Assembly: GCA_052084925.1 (NCBI GenBank)
Contig: JBQDEV010000007.1
Location: forward strand, 62,001 to 126,000
Direction: 5' to 3'
DNA: 64,000 nucleotides
DNA from: CmP2 sp052084925
Lineage (GTDB): Bacteria > Actinomycetota > Actinomycetes > Actinomycetales > Micrococcaceae
The translations under genes were made by a program, and so were the position numbers. This document shows positions 40,962 to 48,000 of the stretch, one piece after another. How positions within the stretch are numbered: position 1 is the stretch's first letter; every line of letters starts with the position of its first letter. A model generated the notes under the pieces. That model saw only the letters and a list, made by a program, of their open reading frames with translations. It did no database searches and was not told where the DNA came from.

Positions 40962-41911
40962 CGCCGGTCCTCCAGAATCTGGTCAGGGGTTTTGTCGGAG
41001 AGGGAAACTGCGGGGCCATCGGCCCGCCTCGTGAGGTGCACGATGAGCTGCTGTAGCGAAACCGGGACGACGTCGAGGTCGAGCTCGCGCACCAGTCGGT
41101 GTTCGTCCTCGCTGAGCGCTCCGAGCACGGTGATGCGCACCATGCGGCCCAGCTCCTCGCGGTGGAGCACTTCCCGCTCCCCCACCACCTGGGCCACGGC
41201 GTCAGCCCGACCCACCACGGTCACGGCGCGGTCGCGCAGTTCCTCGGCGGATTCGTCCACCAGAATGGCGCCGTCGTCGATCACCACGACGTTCTCGATC
41301 AGATGGGCGATCTCGTCAATCAGGTGCGAGGAGATCACGATGGTGCGGGGGTGGGCGCCGTAGTCCTCGAGTAACCGGTCGTAGAACAACTGGCGGGCCA
41401 CCGCATCGAGCCCCATATAGGGTTCATCGAAGAACGTGATCGGGGCCCGGGAGGCAATGCCGATAATGACGCCGACGGCGGATTTCTGCCCGCGGGACAT
41501 CTTCTTGATCCGCGTCTTCATCGGCACCCGGAAATCAGCGATCAGCCGCTGCGCCAACTCCTCATTCCACAGGGGGAACGCCTCGGCGGCGGCGCGGAAC
41601 GCGTGGCGTGCCAACGCGTCCTCCGGGTAACGCTGCTCTTCCCGAACGAAGCAGATACTGGGCAGCACCTGCTCATTCTCATAAGGGCTCTGATCGAAAA
41701 TGCGCACGGCACCCTCGGTCGGCCAGTCCTGTGCGGTCAGCAGCGACATCAGAGTCGTTTTGCCAGCGCCGTTACGGCCCAGCAGCCCGTGGATCTGATC
41801 GCGAGCCAGTCGCAATGAGACGTTGTTGACGGCCACGGTGTCCTTGTAGCGCCGAGTCACGGACTCGGCCTCAATGGATACGACGTCGACCGCGCTCTCT
41901 CGGGTCGTCAT
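40958..41911 (-). CDS. ABC transporter ATP-binding protein of a YtrA-type system
   Basis: 317 residues. Walker A IHGLLGRNGAGKTTLMSLLT is intact; the signature is weakly conserved (MSRGQKSAVGVIIG); the Walker B is ITFFDEPYMGLDAVAR and the switch His lies in TIVISSHLIDEIAH. It energises the permease encoded next. GAGGAG precedes the ATG, 15 bases after the regulator gene. Confidence 0.9.
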   Translation of the reverse strand: MTTRESAVDVVSIEAESVTRRYKDTVAVNNVSLRLARDQIHGLLGRNGAGKTTLMSLLTAQDWPTEGAVRIFDQSPYENEQVLPSICFVREEQRYPEDALARHAFRAAAEAFPLWNEELAQRLIADFRVPMKTRIKKMSRGQKSAVGVIIGIASRAPITFFDEPYMGLDAVARQLFYDRLLEDYGAHPRTIVISSHLIDEIAHLIENVVVIDDGAILVDESAEELRDRAVTVVGRADAVAQVVGEREVLHREELGRMVRITVLGALSEDEHRLVRELDLDVVPVSLQQLIVHLTRRADGPAVSLSDKTPDQILEDRR

Positions 41912-41926
41912 GGTGGTCTCCTCGGT

Positions 41927-42286
41927 TTACGGCCGGGCGCGTTCGCGGATCAAGTCGATCACCGCGTTCTCGTCCAACCCGATGGCCCGCGCCTCGGTGA
42001 GCAACGGGTCGAGGTAATGCTGTGCGAATCGAATGCGACGCTCCTGACGCACGATCTCCTGTGCACCGAGTGCCACGAACATGCCCAGGCCCCGGCGTTT
42101 GACCAGGATCCCGCGATCGACCAGGAGGTTGACCCCTTTGGCCGCCGTGGCGGGATTGATTCGGTGGAAGGCGGAGAGTTCATTGGTCGACGGCGCGCGC
42201 TCGTCTTCGGCCAGCGAGCCGTCGAGCACTGAAGACTCGATCTGCTCGGCGATCTGCACGAAGAGCGGACGTCCGTCGTCCATCAC
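41927..42286 (-). CDS. GntR-family regulator, YtrA subfamily
   Basis: 119 residues. The winged helix (PLFVQIAEQIESSVLDGSLA, then PSTNELSAFHRINPATAAKG and DRGILVKRRGLGMFV) is followed by only a short helical tail, as in YtrA. Such proteins repress their own ABC operon and are relieved by cell-envelope stress. The palindrome at 42339-42362, 53 bases upstream, is its probable operator. The second ATG (42283) is also possible; AAAGG lies nearby. Confidence 0.9.
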   Translation of the reverse strand: MMDDGRPLFVQIAEQIESSVLDGSLAEDERAPSTNELSAFHRINPATAAKGVNLLVDRGILVKRRGLGMFVALGAQEIVRQERRIRFAQHYLDPLLTEARAIGLDENAVIDLIRERARP

Positions 42287-42338
42287 CCACCACCTTTCAC
42301 GTGCCTCACAGCATCGTACGCGAGGCCATTACCCCTGT

Positions 42339-42362
42339 GGTTCATTACTCTACTAATGAACC
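42339..42362. promoter_or_regulatory. Palindromic operator for the YtrA-type regulator
   Basis: GGTTCATTA-CTCTAC-TAATGAACC is a perfect 9-base inverted repeat. It matches the general form of YtrA-family operators and lies directly upstream of the regulator-ABC operon. Confidence 0.65.
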
Positions 42363-42532
42363 ATGGAACCAAGCCTGGTGTCAAGCGGCAGCTTCATGTC
42401 AAGATTCGACACAGCCCTCGCCTCAAGATTGGACAAACGTTTAGAAATACCACAGCGCTGTTGACGACCTCCGGCATCCGCGATTCGATAGAGACATAAA
42501 AATCAATAACGGATCGCAAGACGGAGACAGCA

Positions 42533-43078
42533 ATGAAGATAGCGTCAACCCTTTGCGCAGTAGCCGCTACTAGCGCTCTATTAGCCGCGAGCACAGCCCC
42601 CGCACACGCTATTGAGCCAACAGAACTTCAAACACCATTTGATTCCACGCAAGATGTCACTGAAAACGGGGGTGTTGTCTATCGCGCCGAGATACATGAG
42701 TCGTCCGATCAGCTCACCGCTACAGTTAGCCTTATCGGTGGAACTATGAAACAAACAGATTCGGGGAATATTCGGATCATCAATAGTTTCGGCGAAACCG
42801 TCGACGAGTTGTCGATGGAGTCACTGGAATCGCTAGTTGGCTCCGAAGTCACCAATATAGAAGTCTTATCTCCGCAAGAAATAAGCGTCAGCTTCGAAAG
42901 TGCGCCTCACTCGGTTGCGCTCAAGCCGATGGTTGATCAATCGTGCGCGGCAACGAATGTCTTTTGGGGTGCTGCGGTCGGTGGCGCCAACGGCATCGTT
43001 GGCGGCATTCCCGGGGTAGTCGCTGGCAGCATGGCCGGGCTGCTCGTTGCGGGGGTACAGAGCGCGATTCACTGCTGA
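42533..43078 (+). CDS. Secreted Gly-rich protein, bacteriocin-like C-terminus
   Basis: 181 residues. A Sec signal peptide (about 26 residues, ending PAHA) precedes a polar domain (residues 27-135, strand-rich, acidic). The last 45 residues, bounded by Cys138 and Cys181, are hydrophobic and Gly-rich: FWGAAVGGANGIVGGIPGVV and AGSMAGLLVAGVQSAIHC, full of GxxxG steps. This end resembles the membrane-active part of class II bacteriocins, with a possible disulfide closing it. No family is recognised with certainty. GGAGACAGC precedes the ATG. The DNA is more AT-rich than its neighbours, suggesting transfer. Confidence 0.7.
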   Translation: MKIASTLCAVAATSALLAASTAPAHAIEPTELQTPFDSTQDVTENGGVVYRAEIHESSDQLTATVSLIGGTMKQTDSGNIRIINSFGETVDELSMESLESLVGSEVTNIEVLSPQEISVSFESAPHSVALKPMVDQSCAATNVFWGAAVGGANGIVGGIPGVVAGSMAGLLVAGVQSAIHC

Positions 43079-43136
43079 TTTCAGACCTATTAGATGTATT
43101 CTAATAGTGACCCATATTGACGAAGGTATCATTTTC

Positions 43137-43403
43137 ATGAAATCAGATACAAAGATGGCGCTCGTTGGCGCCGCGGTCGGGTTCGGCATAGCGACCACAG
43201 TTGAGCTCATCCGCCTTAGTCTCGGCCAGCGTGATCTTGGTCAGGACCTCGGGTGGATGATCGCGACGGTGCTGTTCTTCACCGCGCTGGGCTCCGCCAT
43301 GTGGTGGGGCGCATTCCGCGGTCGCGTCGGCCTCTTCGCCCGCCGCAAGCCCGATGCCGAATTAGAGAGTTCCGATCAGGACAGCGTGCCGGACCGAACG
43401 TAG
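43137..43403 (+). CDS. Small two-helix membrane protein
   Basis: 88 residues with two membrane helices (residues about 7-27 and 38-58) and a charged C-terminal tail of 30 residues. GAAGG lies about 11 bases before ATG 43137; a longer frame from 43047 overlaps the previous gene and has no ribosome site. It follows the secreted Gly-rich protein by 58 bases in the same direction, so an immunity or anchoring role for that peptide is conceivable. No known family recognised. Confidence 0.65.
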   Translation: MKSDTKMALVGAAVGFGIATTVELIRLSLGQRDLGQDLGWMIATVLFFTALGSAMWWGAFRGRVGLFARRKPDAELESSDQDSVPDRT

Positions 43404-43432
43404 TTCCCCACACAGACACCGACACACAGACC

Positions 43433-43477
43433 GACGACGGCGCCGAAGCTCCACGGTGGAGCTTCGGCGCCGTCGTC
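43433..43477. terminator. Bidirectional hairpin terminator
   Basis: A perfect 21-base stem (43433-43453 with 43457-43477) and a 3-base loop lie between the convergent genes ending at 43403 and 43498. It can serve both strands. Confidence 0.75.
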
Positions 43478-43497
43478 GTGAGCGGTCACGCAGTGAA

Positions 43498-44064
43498 TCA
43501 GGTGGTCTGGTCCCGGTGCTTGCCCTCGGCGGCTTCCTCGACGAGCTTGTCGTTGAAGGCGTCCAGATCGTCGGGGGTGCGGGAGGTGGTGAGTCCGGCG
43601 TCGACGACGACTTCCTGGTCCACCCAGTCCGCGCCCGCGTTCTTCAGGTCCAGCGAAACGTTCGCCACCGAGGTCAGCGTGCGGCCCTCCGCGACTCCGG
43701 CATTGATCAGGATCCAGGGCGCGTGGCAGATCGCGGCCACCGGCTTGTGCTGGGAGAAGAATCCGCGCACGAAGCCCAGTGCGTCCTCATCCACGCGCAG
43801 GGTGTCGGCGTTCAGGGTGCCGCCGGGGAGCACGAGCGAGTCGAAGTCCTCGGCGCGCGCCTCGGAGACGTGCAGGTCCACGGAGAAGGTGTCACCGTGG
43901 TCCCAGTCGCCGTTCATGCCGGTGAGGGTGTCGCGCTGCGGGGAGACCAGCACGGGGGTGCCACCCGCCTCTTTTACCGCTTCCCAGGGCGAGGTGAGCT
44001 CAATCTGCTCGACGCCGTTGGTGGCGAGAAAGGCGATGCGGTGTCCGGTCAGTTCTGCGGTCAT
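43498..44064 (-). CDS. DJ-1/PfpI family protein (YhbO/PfpI-like)
   Basis: 188 residues. KPVAAICHAPWILINAGVAE contains the nucleophile-elbow Cys-His typical of PfpI-type proteins, and the early Glu of GVEQIELTSPWEAVKEAGGT matches the conserved acidic partner. Members are described as proteases, deglycases or chaperones; the precise activity is debated. CCAGGAGG lies just before ATG 44064. Confidence 0.88.
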   Translation of the reverse strand: MTAELTGHRIAFLATNGVEQIELTSPWEAVKEAGGTPVLVSPQRDTLTGMNGDWDHGDTFSVDLHVSEARAEDFDSLVLPGGTLNADTLRVDEDALGFVRGFFSQHKPVAAICHAPWILINAGVAEGRTLTSVANVSLDLKNAGADWVDQEVVVDAGLTTSRTPDDLDAFNDKLVEEAAEGKHRDQTT

Positions 44065-44157
44065 GACTACCTCCTGGGGTGGTGCGGTTAGGTCATTGCG
44101 TGGTGATATCCACGCTGCACAGCCAAACACTGACCGGGGCAGCTCGGCAAGGCCCGC

Positions 44158-45069
44158 TCAGCGGGTGGCGTCGAGACGGGCGCGCTGTACGTCGACGTCG
44201 AAACTCGCCTGCGGCCATTCCAGGTTCTTCGCACCCAGTCGTTCCAGGAGCAACTGCTGGACGGCGAGGCGGGCGTACCACTTCCGGTCGGCCGGGATCA
44301 CGAACCAGGGGGCCTCGGGCTTGTCGGTCTCCTCCAGGGCGATCTGGTGGGCCTCCAGGTAGGCGCCCCACTTCTCGCGGGCGTCGACGTCGTCGGAGGT
44401 GAATTTCCAGTGCTTCTGCGGGTTGTCTAACCGGGCCGAGAGGCGGTGGTACTGCTCGTCCTTGCCCAGGTGCAGCAGCACCTTGATCACGTCGGTACCG
44501 TTGCCGGCCAGGTCCTTCTCGAACTGGCGGATGGAACCGTAGCGTCGCTGCAAACGCGACGGCGGGGTAATCTCCTCGACGCGGTGCACGAGCACGTCTT
44601 CGTAGTGGGAGCGGTCGAACACCGCGACCTCCCCGTGGCGCGGGGTGTGTTTGCGAATCCGCCACAGGAAGTCGTGCTGCAGTTCCTCGGCGGTCGGTTT
44701 CTTGAACCCGACCTGGTGGATGCCCTGCGGGTCCATGGCACCGATGACGTGGCGCATGACGCCACCCTTGCCAGAGGTGTCCATCCCCTGGATGACCAGT
44801 AGCACCGAGGTGCGCAGGCCTGCACCGGCGGCGTTGGCGAAGAGCAGTTCCTGCAGCTCGGAGAGCTTCTCGGAGTTCTCGGCCAGGCGACGCTGACCGT
44901 GCTTCTTCTTGCCGTCAAACCCGGGGGTGGCGCGAGTGTCCAGTGCGGCGAGGTCGCGCAGCGCCCCGGCGTCGTCGAACGCATAGGAGCGCAGGGCCGC
45001 GTGGAAGGGACCTATTTCGCTGACGGAGGGGGTATCGGCGGCGGTCTCGGTGCGGGTCTCAGCGCTCAC
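44158..45069 (-). CDS. ppk2: Polyphosphate kinase 2 family protein
   Basis: 303 residues. The P-loop LLVIQGMDTSGKGGVMRHVI, the lid region and the Walker B AVFDRSHYEDVLVHRV are the PPK2 signature; HWKFTSDDVDAREKWGAYLE follows. These enzymes transfer phosphate between polyphosphate and nucleotides. The GTG at 45069 is chosen because GGAGGA lies 6 bases before it; it overlaps the end of the aminotransferase gene by 11 bases. An ATG at 45093 is also in frame. Direction of reaction cannot be told from sequence. Confidence 0.9.
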   Translation of the reverse strand: MSAETRTETAADTPSVSEIGPFHAALRSYAFDDAGALRDLAALDTRATPGFDGKKKHGQRRLAENSEKLSELQELLFANAAGAGLRTSVLLVIQGMDTSGKGGVMRHVIGAMDPQGIHQVGFKKPTAEELQHDFLWRIRKHTPRHGEVAVFDRSHYEDVLVHRVEEITPPSRLQRRYGSIRQFEKDLAGNGTDVIKVLLHLGKDEQYHRLSARLDNPQKHWKFTSDDVDAREKWGAYLEAHQIALEETDKPEAPWFVIPADRKWYARLAVQQLLLERLGAKNLEWPQASFDVDVQRARLDATR

Positions 45070-46285
45070 GGTATTCCTCCAGGAAGTCGGCAATCCGGCC
45101 GATGCCCTCCTCCAGGTCGTCCACCGACGGCAGGGTCACCAGGCGGAAGTGGTCGGTGTGCGGGTAGTTGAACGCCCCGCCGTGGGAGACCAGGATCTTT
45201 TCCTGACGCAGCAGCTCGATGACGAATTTCTCGTCGTCGTCGATGGGATAGATCTCCGGATCCAGCTTCGGGAAGAGATACAGGGCGCCGTGGGCGGGCT
45301 GCACGGACACCCCAGGGATGTCGGAGAGCAGCTTCTGGGCCAGGTTGCGCTGTTCGAGCAGCCGGCCCCCGGGCAGCAGCAAGTCATTGATGGACTGGTA
45401 GCCGCCGAGCGCGGTCTGGATGGCGTGCTGGGCCGGGACATTGGCGCACATGCGCATGTTGGCCAGCAGGGTGAGCCCCTCCAGGAAATCTTGGGCGCGG
45501 TGCTTTGGTCCGGAGACGGCGACCCAGCCGGAGCGGTATCCGGCCACCCGGTACGCCTTGGAGAGCCCGGAGAAGGTGAGGGTGAAAACGTCGTCGGAGA
45601 GTCCGGCGAGGTTGATGTGGCGGGCGCCGTCGTAGGTGATCTTCTCGTAGATCTCGTCGGCCATGAGCACCAGATTGTTCCGGCGGGCCAGCTCGGTGAT
45701 CTCCAGCAAGGTCTGCCGCGAGTAGACCGCACCGGTGGGGTTGTTCGGGTTGATGATGACGATGCCCTTGGTGCGCTCCGTGATCAGCGACTCCAGGTGC
45801 TCGATATCCGGGGCCCAGCCTTCCTCCTCCACGCACCGGTAGTGCACGGCGCGTCCGCCGGCCAGGGTGGTGGCCCCGGTCCACAGGGGGTAGTCCGGGG
45901 AGGGAATGAGGATCTCGTCGCCGTCGTCCAACAGCGCGGTGAGCACCATGGAGATCATCTCGGAGACACCGTTGCCGATGTAGACGTCGTCGACCGTGAT
46001 GTCGCGGATGCCACGGGACTCGTAGTACTGGGAGACGGCGGTGCGGGCCGAGTAGATTCCGCGCGAGTCGGAGTAGCCCTGGGCGTGGGGCAGGTTCGAG
46101 TACATGTCCTTCAGGATCGCCTCGGGGGCTTCGAATCCGAAGGGTGCCGGGTTGCCGATGTTGAGCTTCATGATGCGGTGGCCGGCCGCCTCCAGGCGCT
46201 GCGCCTCCTCCAGAATCGGACCGCGCACGTCGTAGCGGACGTTGAGCAGCTTGGAGGATTGCGTGAAGTGCTTGCCTGGTTTCAT
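45059..46285 (-). CDS. Pyridoxal-phosphate aminotransferase, AlaA-like
   Basis: 408 residues of the class I/II aminotransferases. The PLP lysine is Lys243 in TFSGLSKAYRVAGYRSGW; IINPNNPTGAVYSR and ADEIYEKITYDG supply the Asn and Asp-Tyr ligands. The start MKPGKHFTQSSKLLNVRYDV and overall length resemble AlaA, the glutamate-pyruvate aminotransferase. It probably makes alanine; aspartate activity is possible. PPK2 follows with an overlap. Confidence 0.9.
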   Translation of the reverse strand: MKPGKHFTQSSKLLNVRYDVRGPILEEAQRLEAAGHRIMKLNIGNPAPFGFEAPEAILKDMYSNLPHAQGYSDSRGIYSARTAVSQYYESRGIRDITVDDVYIGNGVSEMISMVLTALLDDGDEILIPSPDYPLWTGATTLAGGRAVHYRCVEEEGWAPDIEHLESLITERTKGIVIINPNNPTGAVYSRQTLLEITELARRNNLVLMADEIYEKITYDGARHINLAGLSDDVFTLTFSGLSKAYRVAGYRSGWVAVSGPKHRAQDFLEGLTLLANMRMCANVPAQHAIQTALGGYQSINDLLLPGGRLLEQRNLAQKLLSDIPGVSVQPAHGALYLFPKLDPEIYPIDDDEKFVIELLRQEKILVSHGGAFNYPHTDHFRLVTLPSVDDLEEGIGRIADFLEEYRER

Positions 46286-46356
46286 GGTTTCTCGCTTCGG
46301 ACGTGGGGTGGCGGTGATGCGCGCGGCATCGGGACGATTCTGTCAAATGCTGGCCG

Positions 46357-47505
46357 CTAGAACCAGCCATCGGGGGCGTCGATGAGTTGCTGGTCGAACA
46401 GCCAGTAGCGGGCGGCGGTGGCCGAGTCCAGGTCCAGAGCGGAGGGCTGGGAGCGCTGGTGGATCCGGGTGAGCTCGGTGAGTTGCTCGCCGTCGAGCCG
46501 GGAGACCACCGTGGAGACCAGGTCTGCCACGGGCTGGTCCAGGGCCTCGGTGGCGGTCTCGAGGGCGTCGGCGTCACCGAGAACGAGGAACCGGCCCTCG
46601 GGCAGCAGCTGGTCGGAATCCTGCAGGCTGGTGAATCCATGGTCGACGATGCGCGGATCCGGTCCGTAGAGCAGCCCGGCGGTGTCGGGGGTGCTCAGCA
46701 GGTGCTCGACGGTGGCGGCCGACGGGTCAGCTGGGGTGTCGGAATCGTCGGTGGAGTCGGTGCCGATCTCGCACCCGATCTCCTCCAGGTTCTCGACGAC
46801 GGTGCCGCGCAGCGGGGCCGGGGCGGTGCCCACGTTCCACTCCAGGGTGGCGCAGACGTCGTCGACACTGACTTCGGCGCGGTCGGGTTCGCCTGTGTCG
46901 GTGAGCCCGTCGAGCACCCCCGGGGAGGAGGCACCGCGGCGCTGCGGATCGAGGTCGGTGAGGGACTCCAGCCCGAAAAAGGCGGAGGTGGCCGCGCTGG
47001 TGACCAGGTTCAGGCGCAGGGTGCCCGGCGTCTCGGCCAGCACCTCGTGGGTGGAATCCTCCAGGTAGTCCTCGACCTCGGCGTCGACGGAGAAATCGTC
47101 GGTCTCGGTCTCGGTCTCGGTCTCGGATGCAGACTCAGGCTCAGCGTCGGCACTGGGCTCGGTCCCGGATTCGGGCTCGTACTGGGTGGCTGCCAGGGCG
47201 AGCGAATTGACGATGGCGATGTCGGTGCCGGACTGCGAGCGCCAGGGCTGGGCCACGGTGTTGACGGTGACGGTGGCACCCTGGTCGCGCAGATATTCGG
47301 CGACGGCGTGCCCGACGGCCTGATCCAGTGCGGTGGGGGCGGCGGCCACGTGCAGGGTGGGGGCCGGTTCGGAGCCGGGCTCGGGCTCCGGGCCGGTGGA
47401 GCAGCCGGCGAGCACCAGGGCCGCGAGTCCCGTCAGTGCCGCACTCACCCGCAGGGCGCGCCGAGTCCGCGCGCACGTCGGCACGGGGGTGGTCACCGTA
47501 CTCAT
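46357..47505 (-). CDS. Lipoprotein resembling OpuAC-type glycine betaine/choline binding protein
   Basis: 382 residues. A signal peptide ends in lipobox LVLAGC (Cys35). Two regions of binding-protein character (VNTVAQPWRSQSGTDIAIVN near 80-100, and from about 155 to the end with LDQPVADLVSTVVSRLDGEQ typical of OpuAC C-termini) are split by a very acidic linker (residues about 110-152) with a four-fold Glu-Thr repeat. No permease or ATPase gene is adjacent. It could be an orphan osmolyte sensor or a degenerate binding protein. Starts at ATG 47505, overlapping the Nudix stop. Confidence 0.65.
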   Translation of the reverse strand: MSTVTTPVPTCARTRRALRVSAALTGLAALVLAGCSTGPEPEPGSEPAPTLHVAAAPTALDQAVGHAVAEYLRDQGATVTVNTVAQPWRSQSGTDIAIVNSLALAATQYEPESGTEPSADAEPESASETETETETDDFSVDAEVEDYLEDSTHEVLAETPGTLRLNLVTSAATSAFFGLESLTDLDPQRRGASSPGVLDGLTDTGEPDRAEVSVDDVCATLEWNVGTAPAPLRGTVVENLEEIGCEIGTDSTDDSDTPADPSAATVEHLLSTPDTAGLLYGPDPRIVDHGFTSLQDSDQLLPEGRFLVLGDADALETATEALDQPVADLVSTVVSRLDGEQLTELTRIHQRSQPSALDLDSATAARYWLFDQQLIDAPDGWF

Positions 47506-47942
47506 CCGGGGCGCACCGCCTGGTCGGCGAGGCTGGCCAGTGCTGCCTCCACGAAGTCGGAATGGCGGTGGTGCTCCAGCTCGGCCAGCGGAATCCAGGC
47601 GGCGTCGATGGAGGAGCCGTCCGTCTCCGGGCGCAGCTCGCCGGAGGTCACCTCGGCGGTGTAGACGGTGCGGTGCATCATCAGGGCGCGGCCCTCGCCC
47701 CGCAGCCGTTGCTCGGCCGGAATCGTCTTGGTGGTCACCGACAGCAGCGGGCCCAGCCGCACCCTGTAGCCGGTTTCCTCGAACACTTCGCGCAGACAGG
47801 CCTCGTCGGGCTGCTCGCCGAATTCGATGCCGCCACCGGGCAGCGTCCACACCTTCTCGACGGGCCCGTCCCACAGACTCAGCAACACCGCGTCGTCGCG
47901 CACGATCAGGGCATAGGCTCCGGGGCGCCAGTCGAAGGTCAT
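47502..47942 (-). CDS. Nudix hydrolase
   Basis: 146 residues. The Nudix box GGGIEFGEQPDEACLREVFE with the following ETGYRV is complete, so the Mg2+-dependent cleavage of a nucleoside diphosphate-X substrate is likely. Substrate unknown. The start ATG 47942 is six bases after TAGACT (47949-47954 on the minus strand), a leaderless promoter; a GTG two codons earlier is in frame. The stop overlaps the lipoprotein start by 4 bases. Confidence 0.9.
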   Translation of the reverse strand: MTFDWRPGAYALIVRDDAVLLSLWDGPVEKVWTLPGGGIEFGEQPDEACLREVFEETGYRVRLGPLLSVTTKTIPAEQRLRGEGRALMMHRTVYTAEVTSGELRPETDGSSIDAAWIPLAELEHHRHSDFVEAALASLADQAVRPG

Positions 47943-47945
47943 GCG

Positions 47946-48000
47946 CACAGTCTAGTAGTTCTCGAGTTCTGTTCCGCCCGAGCCGACACACTAGACTGTG
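47946..48000. promoter_or_regulatory. Inverted-repeat twin promoter region between Nudix and TPR genes
   Basis: CACAGTCTAG (47946-47955) and CTAGACTGTG (47991-48000) are exact reverse complements. Each contains the -10 box TAGACT pointing outwards, a few bases before the start codon of its gene. The region also contains CTCGAG in the centre. The two leaderless promoters thus mirror each other across 35 bases. Confidence 0.55.

Noticed and set aside
45050..46360. 436-codon open frame antisense to the aminotransferase
   Set aside because: Shadow of a clear PLP enzyme; no start signal and no domain.
46387..47664. 425-codon open frame antisense to the lipoprotein and Nudix genes
   Set aside because: Gly/Val-rich shadow frame; the opposite strand has a lipobox and a Nudix box.
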